Source of the DNA: Azospirillum cavernae
GTDB lineage: Bacteria; Pseudomonadota; Alphaproteobacteria; Azospirillales; Azospirillaceae
Length of the DNA: 64,000 bases
Direction: 5' to 3'
NCBI RefSeq assembly: GCF_003590795.1
Contig: NZ_QYUL01000004.1
Coordinates: 495,278 to 559,277 of the forward strand
Made by a program: the position numbers and the translations under genes. The notes beneath the pieces are model-generated. The model worked only from the letters and a program-made list of their open reading frames with translations, did no database searches and was not told where the DNA came from. Numbering within the stretch: position 1 is the first letter of the stretch; every line of letters begins with the position of its first letter. Positions 51,380-60,664 of the stretch are shown piece by piece.

Positions 51380-52918
51380 ATGGCGGTCGGGATGCTCGCC
51401 GACCTGAGGCGCCGGCTGCTGGGGCGGCGGGTGCAGACGCCGACCCTGCTCCAGATGGAAGCGGTGGAATGCGGCGCGGCGGCGCTGGGCATCGTGCTGC
51501 ATCATCACGGCCGCCATCCGCCGCTGGAGGAGTTGCGCGTCGAATGCGGCGTGTCGCGCGACGGCAGCAAGGCCAGCGACATCCTGCGCGCCGCCCGCCG
51601 CTATGGCTGCGACGCCAAGGGCATGCGGCTGGAGCCGGTCGCCGCGCTCAGGCTTGCCGTCCCCTTCATCGCGCATTGGAACTTCAACCATTTCCTGGTG
51701 GTGGAGGGGGTGCGGGGCCGCACCGTCTTCCTCAACGATCCGGCGACCGGCCCGCGCGGCGTCACCCTGGCGGAGTTCGACGCCGCCTTCACCGGCATCG
51801 CCCTGATCGTCACCCCCGGCCCGGAGTTCCGCCGCGACGCGCCGCCCGCCGGCGCCCTGCGCCAGTTCATTCCGCTGCTGCGGCAGGCCGGATCGGCGGC
51901 GCCGCTGTCGGCGCTGATCGGGCTGTTGCTGATCGTGCCGGGCTTGCTGATCCCCGCCTTCACCAAGATCTTCGTGGACGAGGTGCTGATCCAGGAGAAA
52001 ACCGACTGGCTGCGCCCGATGATCGCCATCATGATCGCGACCGCGCTGGTCTACGGCGTCCTCACCTGGATCCAGCGGCTGGTCCTGCTGCGGGCGCAGA
52101 CGGCGCTGGCCATCAGCGGATCGGCGCGTTTCCTCTGGCACCTGCTGCGCCTGCCGGTGGAGTTCTTCACCCAGCGGCATCCCGGCGACGTCGCCAACCG
52201 GATGACGGCCAACGACCGGCTGGCCGCAATCGCCGCCGGGCAACTCGGCGGCGCTGCGGTCGATGCGGCGACTGCGGTCTTTTACGCGCTGGTGATGCTG
52301 TCCTTGGACGTGCCGCTGGCGCTGGCCTGCATCGGGCTGGCGACGGTCAATCTGGCGGTGTGGAAGCTGGTCGCCCGTCGGCGCGAGGATGCCGGTCGTC
52401 GGCTCGCCCAGGATCTCGGCCGGTTCGAGAGCGCCACCGTCACCGGCATCCTGGCGATCGAGACGCTGAAGGCGACCGCCACCGACGATGATTATTTCGC
52501 CCGCTGGGCCGGTTTGCAGGCCAACCACAACGTCAACCAGCGCCAGCTTGCCGGTTACGGGCTGGTCACCAGCGGGGTGGAGCCGCTGATCGCCGGCCTG
52601 ACCACGGCGGCGATTCTCGGCATCGGCGGCCTGCGGGTGGTCGAGGGCGACATGACGGTCGGCACGCTGATCGCCTTCCAAATGCTGGTGCAGAGCCTCA
52701 TGGGGCCGCTGGCGGCGCTGGTCGGCGCGTTCGGCGCGCTGGTCGAGGCCAAGGCCGATCTCGCCCGCGTCGGCGACGTGATGCGACATCCCCGCGCGCA
52801 TTCTTTCGCCCAACCGGCCGAAGACGGTCCGGCCAAGCGGCTGGCGGGGGGCGGCTGGAGGGGCGGCTGGCGGGGCGGCTGGCGGGGCGGCTGGCGGGGC
52901 GGCTGGCGGGGCGGGTGA
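51380..52918 (+). CDS. Peptidase-containing ABC exporter, C39 peptidase and membrane part
   Basis: 512 residues. The C39 Cys-peptidase domain (about 20-150) cuts leaders after GG: Cys31 in LLQMEAVECGAAALGIVLHH, His104 in HWNFNHFLVVEG and Asp120 in FLNDPATG. Six TM helices follow (about 165-460). The frame then runs into five WRGG units (codons from 52855) and stops at 52918, just where the ATPase domain should begin; that domain is encoded from 52915 in another frame. Either one protein is broken by a single-base loss, or two subunits are made by coupled translation (GTGA overlap). Confidence 0.88.
   Translation: MAVGMLADLRRRLLGRRVQTPTLLQMEAVECGAAALGIVLHHHGRHPPLEELRVECGVSRDGSKASDILRAARRYGCDAKGMRLEPVAALRLAVPFIAHWNFNHFLVVEGVRGRTVFLNDPATGPRGVTLAEFDAAFTGIALIVTPGPEFRRDAPPAGALRQFIPLLRQAGSAAPLSALIGLLLIVPGLLIPAFTKIFVDEVLIQEKTDWLRPMIAIMIATALVYGVLTWIQRLVLLRAQTALAISGSARFLWHLLRLPVEFFTQRHPGDVANRMTANDRLAAIAAGQLGGAAVDAATAVFYALVMLSLDVPLALACIGLATVNLAVWKLVARRREDAGRRLAQDLGRFESATVTGILAIETLKATATDDDYFARWAGLQANHNVNQRQLAGYGLVTSGVEPLIAGLTTAAILGIGGLRVVEGDMTVGTLIAFQMLVQSLMGPLAALVGAFGALVEAKADLARVGDVMRHPRAHSFAQPAEDGPAKRLAGGGWRGGWRGGWRGGWRGGWRGG
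52855..52914 (+). repeat. 12-bp minisatellite (five units) at the membrane/ATPase junction
   Basis: Units of tggcggggcggc (first unit tggaggggcggc) code for WRGG. The G-rich array precedes the frame break between the two halves of the exporter. One extra G in the closing G-run would join the halves in frame. Confidence 0.88.
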
Positions 52919-53622
52919 CGTTGGAGGGGATCAGTTTCGGCTACCAGCGCCACGGCCCGCCGTTGATCGAGGATTTCAGCCTGGAGGTGGCGCCGGGCGC
53001 CCGCGTCGCCCTGGTCGGCGGTTCGGGCAGCGGCAAATCGACGGTGGCGAAGCTGATCGCCGGACTGCACCAGCCATGGAGCGGCGCCATCCGCTTCGAC
53101 GGGGTCCCGATGGACGCGGCGCCGCGATCCTCGCTGGTCGCCTCGGTCGGTGTGGTCGGTCAGGAAATCCATCTGATGGCGGGCAGCGTGCGCGAGAATC
53201 TGTCGATGTGGGACGGCACGGTGTCCGACCGCGCCCTGTCCGCCGCGCTTGCCGATGCGGCGATGATGGAGGCGGTCGCCGCGCGCCCGCGCGGCCTGTC
53301 CGGTCTGGTGGACGAGGCTGGCGCCAACTTCAGCGGCGGGCAGGCGCAACGGCTGGCCATCGCCCGGGCGCTGGCGCGCAACCCCTCCATCCTGATCCTG
53401 GACGAGGCGATGTCGGCGCTGGATCCCCTGACCGAGCAGCGCATCGACGAGGCGATCCGGCGGCGCGGCTGCACCTGCATCGTCGTCGCCCATCGTCTCA
53501 GCACGGTGCGCGACGCCGACGAAATCATCGTGCTCGACCGTGGCCGGGTGGTGGAGCGCGGCAGCCATGACGCGCTGATCGCCCGTGACGGCCACTATCG
53601 CCGCCTGATGGGGGCGGAATGA
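52915..53622 (+). CDS. ATPase domain of the peptidase-containing exporter (separate frame)
   Basis: 235 residues from a GTG overlapping the previous stop. It is a complete nucleotide-binding domain: VTLEGISFGYQRHGPPLIED, Walker A GGSGSGKSTVAKLIAGL, Q-loop VVGQEIHLMAGSVRENL, signature NFSGGQAQRLAIARAL, Walker B ILILDEAMSALD and the H-loop VAHRLSTVRD. No site is lost. It is the C-terminal third of NHLM peptidase/ABC proteins. It overlaps the second ABC gene by four bases. Confidence 0.87.
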   Translation: MTLEGISFGYQRHGPPLIEDFSLEVAPGARVALVGGSGSGKSTVAKLIAGLHQPWSGAIRFDGVPMDAAPRSSLVASVGVVGQEIHLMAGSVRENLSMWDGTVSDRALSAALADAAMMEAVAARPRGLSGLVDEAGANFSGGQAQRLAIARALARNPSILILDEAMSALDPLTEQRIDEAIRRRGCTCIVVAHRLSTVRDADEIIVLDRGRVVERGSHDALIARDGHYRRLMGAE

Positions 53623-56444
53623 CGAGAATGCCGGACGACCTCGCCTTGATCGACGCCGAGGCGTTGACCCTGACGGGCAACCATCCGCTGCGGCTGGACG
53701 GGACGCCCCGGTTCCTGCGAGTGACCGAAGGCCACCTGTCGGTCTTCGCGGTGCGGTTGGATGCGGCCGGGCGGTCGGGCGGCAGCCGTCTGCACCTCGC
53801 CACCATCGGCGAGGGCGAAGCGGTCTGCGGCTGGCCGCAGCGGGGAGTCGGCGTCGGCCTGTTCGCCGTCGCGGTCGGATTGGTCCGCGCCGTGTCGCTC
53901 GACCGTGACCGGCTGGATCCGGCGGCGGCGGCGGGCCTCGACCCCGTGCTCGCCGCCTTCGGCGCCGCGCGCGACCCGGCCGACGTGCCGACGGAGGCCC
54001 TGCTGCTCCAGCCGGGAGAGGTCCGCCGCTTCGACCATCCCCAGCCGGTGGTCGGCCATCGCGTCGCCTGGGCGGTGGTCGAGGGTGACGAGGTTCCCCA
54101 TCTGCTGACGCCGCGCTCCTGGCATAGGGTGGCGGCGAACCGCAGCGTTCGCGGCCTGTCCACCGCCGAGATTCTCGCCCGCCACGGCTGGGGGCCGCTC
54201 GACGCGGTGTGCGCCGACGCGCTGCCGTGGCTTGCCGCCGAGATGGGCCTCGGCGCGTTGGACGCCCGCGAGCGCATCGGGTTGCGCGGGGACCGGGACC
54301 GCGCTGCGGTGGACGGGGCGGTGCGCGACGCCGCCGGGCTGCTGAGCGGGCTTTCCACCGTCGAGACCGTGGTTCCGGATGAAGCCGCCGCCGCCGCGCT
54401 GCACCGGGTGGCCCGAGACCTCGGCATTGCGCTGCGCCCGGTGACGGACGCGGAGGGGGACGGCGATCTGCTGGCGGTGGCGCAGCGTCATGCCCGCGCC
54501 AGCGGCTTCCGCTGCCGCGTCGTCACCCTGCCGGACGGCTGGTGGCGGCGCGATCCGCCATCCTTCGTCGGATGGCGGGCCGACACGCGGGCGCCCTGCG
54601 CGGTGCTGCGCCGTGGTCCCGGTCGGTTCGAGGCGGTGGAGGCCGATGGCCGCCGTCATGCGGTGACGGCGCCGTACGCCGCTGGCCTCGCCCGCGACGG
54701 CATCGCGCTCTACCGTCCGCTGCCCGCCCGCCCGCTGTCGCCGCGCGACATCCTGACCGCCGCCTTCACCGGGTCGGGGAGGGACGTCGGCGTCGCCGTT
54801 CTGTTGACCGTGACCATGGTCCTGCTCGGCCTGCTGACCCCGGTCGCCACCGGGATTCTGGTCAACGAGGCGGTGCCGTTCGCCGAGACCCTGGGCATCG
54901 TCCACATGGCGCTGGGGCTTGCCGCCATCGCGGTGGGCGGGGCGATGTTCGCCCTGGTCCGCTCCCTCCTGCTGTTGCGGTTCGAGGGGCGGGCCGACGC
55001 CCAGCTTCAGGCCGCCATCTGGGACCGGCTGCTGCGGCTGCCCGCGACCTTCTTCCGCCGCTTCCACACCGGCGACCTGCTGATGCGGGCGCTGGCCCCG
55101 ACCCAGCTTCGCCGGGTGGTGGCCGACACGCTGCTGTCCGCCGGTCTGTCCGGCGTGTTCTCGCTGGTCAATTTCGCGCTGATGCTGACCTACGACGCCC
55201 GGCTGGCGGTCGCCGCATTGGGGGTGGCGCTGGTCGCCACCCTGCTGCTGACCGCGACCGGCCTGGTCCAGCTTCGCTACGAGCGGCGCTCGGTCGAGCG
55301 GTCGGCGGAAACCTCGTCGGCGCTGCTCGACCTGCTGACCGCGCTGCCGACCATCCGGGTGAACGGGGCGGAGGACCGGCTGTTCGCCCGCTGGCTGCAC
55401 CTGTTCTCCGCCCAGCGGCGGGAGGGGTATCGGGTCGGGCTGGCCGGGGCCGCGTTCGCGGTGCTGAACGCGCTGGCGCCGCTGCTGGCGACGCTGGTGT
55501 TCTTCCTCATCATCGCCTCGGCGGCCAAGCCGGTTGCGGTCGGCGACTTCGTCGCCTTCAACGCCGCTTTCGGCCAGTTCCTCGGCTCCGCTCTCCAGGT
55601 GGTGACGGCGCTGACCGCCTCGCTCGACGCGGCGCCGATCCTCAAGCGCATGCGGCCGATCCTGGACGCGACGCCGGAGACCACCGACGACAAGCCGGAG
55701 GTGGCCCCGCTCCAGGGGGCGGTCGCGGTGACTGGCCTCACCTTCCGCTACGGCGACGGCCCGCCGGTGCTGAACGATGTCAGCCTGACGGCGGATCCCG
55801 GATCCTTCGTCGCGGTGGTCGGCCCCTCGGGATCGGGCAAATCGACCCTGTTCCGCCTGCTGCTGGGGTTCGAGACGCCGGAGCGGGGAACTGTGTCGTT
55901 CGACGGGCAGTCGCTGGCCGACGTCGATCCCGCCTCGGTCCGCCGCCAACTCGGCGTGGTGCTCCAGCGCGGCGCGCTGCTGCCCGGCAGCATCCTGGAG
56001 AACATCCTCGGCTCCGCCCCGCTCGGGATTGACGACGCGTGGGAGGCCGCCCGGATGGCCGGGCTGGAGGAGGATGTCCGGGCGATGCCGATGGGCATGC
56101 ACACGCTGCTGTCGGATGGGGCGGCAACCCTGTCGGGCGGCCAGCGCCAGCGGCTGATGATCGCCCGCGCCATCGTCCGCCATCCGCGCGTCCTGCTGCT
56201 GGACGAGGCGACCAGCGCGCTCGACAACCGCACCCAGGCGATCGTCGCCGACAGCCTGGCCCGGCTGAACGCCACGCGGATCGTCATCGCCCACCGGCTC
56301 AGCACCGTGGTCCAGGCTGACCGGATCTGCGTGATGGAACGCGGTCGCATCGTGCAGTCCGGATCCTACCGCGACCTGATGGACCAGGACGGTCCGTTCC
56401 GTGCCCTGGCAAGCCGCCAATTGCTGGAGGACAAACGGGCCTGA
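53619..56444 (+). CDS. NHLM-type bacteriocin exporter, second ABC protein
   Basis: 941 residues. A long N-terminal part (about 1-370) has a cupin/cNMP-like start (HLSVFAVRLD...) but no C39 catalytic Cys. Next are six TM helices (about 385-680) and an ATPase domain (about 705-941) with Walker A GPSGSGKSTLFRLLLGF, signature TLSGGQRQRLMIARAIV and Walker B VLLLDEATSALD. This matches the larger ATP-binding subunit that accompanies the peptidase-bearing subunit in NHLM systems. ATGA overlap links it to the previous gene. Confidence 0.9.
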   Translation: MTRMPDDLALIDAEALTLTGNHPLRLDGTPRFLRVTEGHLSVFAVRLDAAGRSGGSRLHLATIGEGEAVCGWPQRGVGVGLFAVAVGLVRAVSLDRDRLDPAAAAGLDPVLAAFGAARDPADVPTEALLLQPGEVRRFDHPQPVVGHRVAWAVVEGDEVPHLLTPRSWHRVAANRSVRGLSTAEILARHGWGPLDAVCADALPWLAAEMGLGALDARERIGLRGDRDRAAVDGAVRDAAGLLSGLSTVETVVPDEAAAAALHRVARDLGIALRPVTDAEGDGDLLAVAQRHARASGFRCRVVTLPDGWWRRDPPSFVGWRADTRAPCAVLRRGPGRFEAVEADGRRHAVTAPYAAGLARDGIALYRPLPARPLSPRDILTAAFTGSGRDVGVAVLLTVTMVLLGLLTPVATGILVNEAVPFAETLGIVHMALGLAAIAVGGAMFALVRSLLLLRFEGRADAQLQAAIWDRLLRLPATFFRRFHTGDLLMRALAPTQLRRVVADTLLSAGLSGVFSLVNFALMLTYDARLAVAALGVALVATLLLTATGLVQLRYERRSVERSAETSSALLDLLTALPTIRVNGAEDRLFARWLHLFSAQRREGYRVGLAGAAFAVLNALAPLLATLVFFLIIASAAKPVAVGDFVAFNAAFGQFLGSALQVVTALTASLDAAPILKRMRPILDATPETTDDKPEVAPLQGAVAVTGLTFRYGDGPPVLNDVSLTADPGSFVAVVGPSGSGKSTLFRLLLGFETPERGTVSFDGQSLADVDPASVRRQLGVVLQRGALLPGSILENILGSAPLGIDDAWEAARMAGLEEDVRAMPMGMHTLLSDGAATLSGGQRQRLMIARAIVRHPRVLLLDEATSALDNRTQAIVADSLARLNATRIVIAHRLSTVVQADRICVMERGRIVQSGSYRDLMDQDGPFRALASRQLLEDKRA

Positions 56445-56465
56445 CGTTCTTTGATCGGTGTGCGG

Positions 56466-57527
56466 TCAGCGGGCGGTCAGGGAGCGGATCCAGCGCCGGA
56501 GGACGCGGTCGACCGCGCCGTCGTCCTGCGTCGGCAGCCGCCGCATGCCCTCCGCCGTGTCCCGCGCCTCCCCCGGCGCCATGCCGTAGGCGACCCGGAA
56601 CGCCCGGCTGAACGAGGCTTCCGATCCGAAACCCCAGTGATAGGCGATGTCGGCGATCCGGGGACGATCCGGCCGGGGCGTGACCAGATCCTCCAGCGCC
56701 CGCACCAGCCTGCGGTCCCGCACATGCTTGGCCACCCCGCCCAGCGGCACGAACAGGCGGTAGAGATTCGACCGCGACAGGCCGAACCCGGCGCAGATCG
56801 CATCGGCGCCGAGATCGGGGCTGTCGAGCTGGTCCTCGATGAACAGCTTGATGCGGTCGAGCAACGCGCCGTGCAGGTCCCCGGCCTGGGCGCGGGCATC
56901 GAGCGCCGGTCCGACGCAGGCGGCGATCAGCCCGGCGGTCCCGCTCGCCACCGCCGCCGCCGCCCTGACGTTTAGCCCCGGAAGCTGGGCGTAGAGGGCG
57001 CGCACATGGTCGGCCAGCAGTTCGCCGACGGCGGAGGACGCAGGCAGGACCAGTCCATGCAGGGCATCCGGCGCGGTGACGAGCGGCGCCAAGCTTTCGC
57101 GGGGGACCACCAGGGCGAGGGTTTCGAAATCGGTGGTCTCGACCGCCAGCAGCCGGGTCAAGTCCAGCACGCCGACGTCGCCCGCTTGCAGCTCGAACTC
57201 CCGCCCGGCCGCCAGTCCGGCGCAGCCGCCGGTCAGATGGACCTGCACCAGATAATGTTCGACCGCGCTGCGGGCGATGGTGGCGCTGGTCCGCCGCAAC
57301 GACACGGCGGACCCGGCGATGCGCGTCATCAGCAGGCCGCCCAGATGAAAGGTCGTCATCGACCCGGTGAAGACCGACTCATCCCCTCGGTGGAGCGGTT
57401 CGACATCGAAGAAGATCGACAGGATCTCCCTCCACTGGACGAAGCTGGCCTCTCCGGCCATCCCCTCCGGGGTGAGCGACAGCACCGGGATCGGTGACTC
57501 GCCCTGCCGCGCCGCGCTGCCCGCCAT
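56466..57527 (-). CDS. AraC-family transcription regulator
   Basis: 353 residues. The N-terminal AraC-binding-like domain (about 15-215) has LVQVHLTGGCAGLAAGREFE. The C-terminal double helix-turn-helix (about 245-340) has GADAICAGFGLSRSNLYRLF and RIADIAYHWGFGSEASFSRA. The start MAGSAARQGES at 57527 has a G-rich Shine-Dalgarno stretch upstream; MGGEGG at 57551 is an alternative. It is convergent with the exporter genes, 21 bases from the last one, so it may control the peptide block, although it could belong to something else. Confidence 0.88.
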   Translation of the reverse strand: MAGSAARQGESPIPVLSLTPEGMAGEASFVQWREILSIFFDVEPLHRGDESVFTGSMTTFHLGGLLMTRIAGSAVSLRRTSATIARSAVEHYLVQVHLTGGCAGLAAGREFELQAGDVGVLDLTRLLAVETTDFETLALVVPRESLAPLVTAPDALHGLVLPASSAVGELLADHVRALYAQLPGLNVRAAAAVASGTAGLIAACVGPALDARAQAGDLHGALLDRIKLFIEDQLDSPDLGADAICAGFGLSRSNLYRLFVPLGGVAKHVRDRRLVRALEDLVTPRPDRPRIADIAYHWGFGSEASFSRAFRVAYGMAPGEARDTAEGMRRLPTQDDGAVDRVLRRWIRSLTAR

Positions 57528-58292
57528 CGTGATGCCCCCCTCTCCCCCCATGCTTTCGCTCGCAGGTTCAACTATGGCAGGGATCGGGGGGCGGACGCCA
57601 TGGCGGTGGGCTTCCGGCGCAGGGCGATATCTCAGGGACGTTGGCGCATAAATCCGTTGAGAGTTGGCGGCATCGGGGGCGCCGAGCATAGAGGCGCGCC
57701 CAAAACCCGCGATCATCTCCGCTGAGCCATCCGCGATCTCGTCGACGGCTCCTTCGTCGTCGCTTAAACGTTCGCGACGCCAGCCCTCCGAGCAATTACG
57801 AAGCACCTCCATTCATCATATCCAATTGGCTTTATCACCTATAACGAAAAGGAAAGACATACATTGATATTATCAGTGAATATTGGATTGATCATGGAAA
57901 ATTTTTCCTATATATCGCCGTGACATCACAATCTGGTAGTCGTGAGAATAAATTTAGTTAGATATCTAATTATAATGGTGAATATTATGATTGTAGAATA
58001 AAAGAACTTTTGTTTATTTTGTGCGTATCTTTTTATCATGGTTGTAAATTCTAAAACCGCAAAATCTGGCAGAAACCCCGCTCCAACCCTGTTGTTTCAT
58101 TGACGAGACATCATTATGACAGACCTGCTTGGCGTCTTCCTCTCCTTCTTCGCCTAAGATTTGTGGGATATCGCGCGCAAAAACCAAATCAAACACCCCT
58201 TTGGAGAGCGTAAGCCTCCCAGCGTCGATGGGCGTCATGTCGCGAATGGCGGCTGGCCCATGCGCAGACGCGCAACCAAATAGGAATGTCTT
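57528..58292. other. Intergenic region with an AT-rich core, promoter-like
   Basis: 765 bases with no convincing gene. From about 57815 to 58050 the sequence is far richer in A and T than anything else in the window and contains TATAAT-like runs. Two small open frames were noted: plus 58116-58157 (MTDLLGVFLSFFA) and a minus frame of 74 codons ending at 58014. Neither has a good ribosome-binding site. The region probably carries the promoters for the AraC gene and for the cassette at 58293 and marks a transfer boundary. Confidence 0.5.
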
Positions 58293-59228
58293 GTGACGCC
58301 ACACACCACTGACCGCCCTTGGCGACGTGACAGCCTGGCCGCGTGGCCGGCATTTGCCCACTATCTGCCCGGAGCGGGTTTCTGCCTGGCCTTCGCCATC
58401 GCTTTCATCGTCATGTCGGGCATCGTGCGTCACGATGGACCAGCCTTGGCGACGTTGATGACCTACGGCATGACCAGCGCCTTTTTCATCGCCATCGGTC
58501 TGCGCCGCGCGCCAAACTGGATCAACTCCGCCGGACGGGACGCGCGGGGTCTGCTTCTGATCAACGGCTTGACGATCGCCAACACGTTTCTGGTTTACGT
58601 CATCCTGCTGAACGTATCGGCCTTCACCTATGTGCTGGTTTTTTTCGGCACGCTGCCCGCTTGCGTCGCCGTGCTGCGAAAGTGTTTGGGAAAGGCGGAT
58701 TCCTGGCGGTTCACGCATGTTGGGCTTGCGGGGGGCATTGGTCTGGCCGCCTGCGTTTCCTCCCAAACGTCGCTTTCGGCGTCGCTGACCGGCGTCGGAC
58801 TCAGCATCGTTTCGGCGATCGCCGGAGCAAGCTATCTTGACGTTTCCAAAGATTTTCAAGTCAAAACCAATTTGGGAACGTCGGATATTCTGGCCCTGCG
58901 CTTTATCGGCACGATAATATTCGCGGGCGCCTTGGTTTTCCAAGAACCCGCTCGTCCTGTTTTGACTCTTGGCGCCTGGTTGACCTATGCGTTTATCGCC
59001 CTCGTCGGCAGCGTGATCCCCCTCTACCTTTTGCAGAAATCCAATGAATGGATTGGCCCGGAACGCACCGCGCGCCTGATGCCGTTGATTCCGCTTTTGT
59101 GCGCGTTTCTGTCCTTTGTCGCGGCGCCGGTCGCTCCTTCGCTGGCGGATCTCGCCATCGTGACGGCGGCGACGATCGCCATGCTGATTGCTGTTCATCG
59201 CCCGACCAATGGGCGCAAAGGAGATTGA
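58293..59228 (+). CDS. EamA/DMT-superfamily transporter
   Basis: 311-residue membrane protein with about ten hydrophobic segments in two repeats, the layout of drug/metabolite exporters (RhaT/EamA). Segments include LPGAGFCLAFAIAFIVMSGI, TYVLVFFGTLPACVAVL and LTYAFIALVGSVIPLYLL. The GTG start has AGGA eight bases upstream. First gene of a four-gene cassette; AAAGGAGA at its end serves the next gene. It most likely exports the cassette's product or a toxic intermediate. Base use is less GC-biased than in the flanking operons. Confidence 0.9.
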   Translation: MTPHTTDRPWRRDSLAAWPAFAHYLPGAGFCLAFAIAFIVMSGIVRHDGPALATLMTYGMTSAFFIAIGLRRAPNWINSAGRDARGLLLINGLTIANTFLVYVILLNVSAFTYVLVFFGTLPACVAVLRKCLGKADSWRFTHVGLAGGIGLAACVSSQTSLSASLTGVGLSIVSAIAGASYLDVSKDFQVKTNLGTSDILALRFIGTIIFAGALVFQEPARPVLTLGAWLTYAFIALVGSVIPLYLLQKSNEWIGPERTARLMPLIPLLCAFLSFVAAPVAPSLADLAIVTAATIAMLIAVHRPTNGRKGD

Positions 59229-59230
59229 CG

Positions 59231-60655
59231 ATGACTGTTCGCATCGGCGTCGTCGGCGGCGGCCCATCGGGCTGCGCCGCCGCCGTCGCCCTCTGCTCCG
59301 CCGCCGAGGCTCATCACAGCCCGGTGGACGTGACCGTCTTCGAGAAACAGGCCCCTTACAAGGGCCGCACCTTCAACACGGGCGATCCCGTCCTGCTCCT
59401 CAACACCAGCGCGGGCGTCACGTCGGTTCGCGCCGAAAACCCCAACGACTTTGTTTCCTTTCTGGCCACTCATCGACCGACGAACCCGGCTGATTTTGTC
59501 GCGCGAACCGAAGCCGCAGCGTATCTGCAACAGACGATGAATGGTCTTGGCGGCCGGTTCTCGCGGTTGCGCGTGCGTCAGATGGAGGTCCGATGCGTCG
59601 AGGAAACTCCCGAGGCCGACCTTGCCGTTCGGAGTGAAGGCAGTCGTTTTCTGTTCGACGCCCTCGTGCTGGCGATGGGCGCTCCGTTCCGAACCCTTGA
59701 GACGGCGTCCGCCGTGCGATGCGTCAGCCCTTATCCCGTCTGCCAGTTGGACGATGTGGAGCAGGACGACGCGGTTCTGATTCTTGGCTCTCATCTCAGC
59801 GCCATCGACGCCTGCGTGTGGCTGCATTCAAAGGAGCACCGAGGACCCATCACGCTCCTCAGCCGTTCGGGAAGGCTGCCGGCGGTTCGCCGGTCCCTGT
59901 TGCACAGCGACGCAGGTCGGGACGCTGAGCGCGCCGTCGTCAACGCCGCCGCGCGACAGGGCGTGAAGCGCCTGCAATGTCTGGCGCCGGTTTTGGCGCA
60001 ACAGGGCGGCGCCTCCATGGCGAAGGCCCTGAACGGCTCCGCTTCCTTTCGGGATGGCGCGGACGAATTCATGGCCGCTTGGCAGGAAAGCGAGGCTGGG
60101 CCGGCCCCGTGGGAACGTCTGATGATGTTCGCCATCGACGCCCTCAACACGGAATGGCCTTTGACGCCCGCAGCCGAGCGCGGCGATTTTCAGCAGCGGA
60201 TCGGCGCCCGGCTTGGGCGCTTCATCTCCGCCATGCCGCTGCGCAACGCGCGCATTCTGGCGGGGATGTTGGCGACCGGACAATTGAGGCTTGCCGCCGG
60301 TGGTCTTGACCAGGCGGGGCGGCCGAGTTTCGATGACGCGCCGCCGCCCGGCGCGCCAAACCAATTTGACGTCATCATCAACGCCACCGGCTTGGGACGT
60401 CCCGCCGACGATCCCTTCCTTGCGGAACTTGCCCGCAAGCGTCTGGTGAGAATCAACGCCGACGGCGGCGTGGATGTTGACGCCGCGACCGGCAGGGTCA
60501 AATCGGCGTTGCCGATTTACGCCCTTGGCCCCGTCGCGCAGGGCGCGATCTACACGCCAAATTTTCTCTATTCATCCGTTCGCAGCGCGCAAGGCCTCAA
60601 GGCCATTCTTCCGCGCGGCGTCGACTCCATCCGTCAACACACCGAAGCCGCGTGA
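59231..60655 (+). CDS. FAD/NAD(P)-binding oxidoreductase, monooxygenase-like
   Basis: 474 residues. The N-terminal dinucleotide-binding motif VGGGPSGCAAAVAL binds FAD; FEKQAPYKGRTFNTGDP follows as the second strand; a second Rossmann-type site is at DAVLILGSHLSAIDACVWL for NAD(P). DVIINATGLGRP is the ATG-type FAD motif near the C-terminus. It resembles the FAD-NAD(P)-binding group (NAD_binding_9) rather than classic Baeyer-Villiger or SidA enzymes. The substrate is unknown; by context it modifies an amino acid or dipeptide. Good Shine-Dalgarno (AAAGGAGA). Confidence 0.82.
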   Translation: MTVRIGVVGGGPSGCAAAVALCSAAEAHHSPVDVTVFEKQAPYKGRTFNTGDPVLLLNTSAGVTSVRAENPNDFVSFLATHRPTNPADFVARTEAAAYLQQTMNGLGGRFSRLRVRQMEVRCVEETPEADLAVRSEGSRFLFDALVLAMGAPFRTLETASAVRCVSPYPVCQLDDVEQDDAVLILGSHLSAIDACVWLHSKEHRGPITLLSRSGRLPAVRRSLLHSDAGRDAERAVVNAAARQGVKRLQCLAPVLAQQGGASMAKALNGSASFRDGADEFMAAWQESEAGPAPWERLMMFAIDALNTEWPLTPAAERGDFQQRIGARLGRFISAMPLRNARILAGMLATGQLRLAAGGLDQAGRPSFDDAPPPGAPNQFDVIINATGLGRPADDPFLAELARKRLVRINADGGVDVDAATGRVKSALPIYALGPVAQGAIYTPNFLYSSVRSAQGLKAILPRGVDSIRQHTEAA

Positions 60656-60664
60656 GTGTGGATC

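Noticed and set aside
53595..56420. A 941-codon minus-strand frame opposite the second ABC protein
   Set aside because: Antisense shadow; the plus strand has intact Walker A, signature and Walker B motifs.
58014..58240. 74-codon minus-strand frame before the cassette as a RiPP precursor
   Set aside because: No ribosome site, no leader-like motif, and it is the tail of a longer antisense frame; kept only as a note in the AT-rich region.
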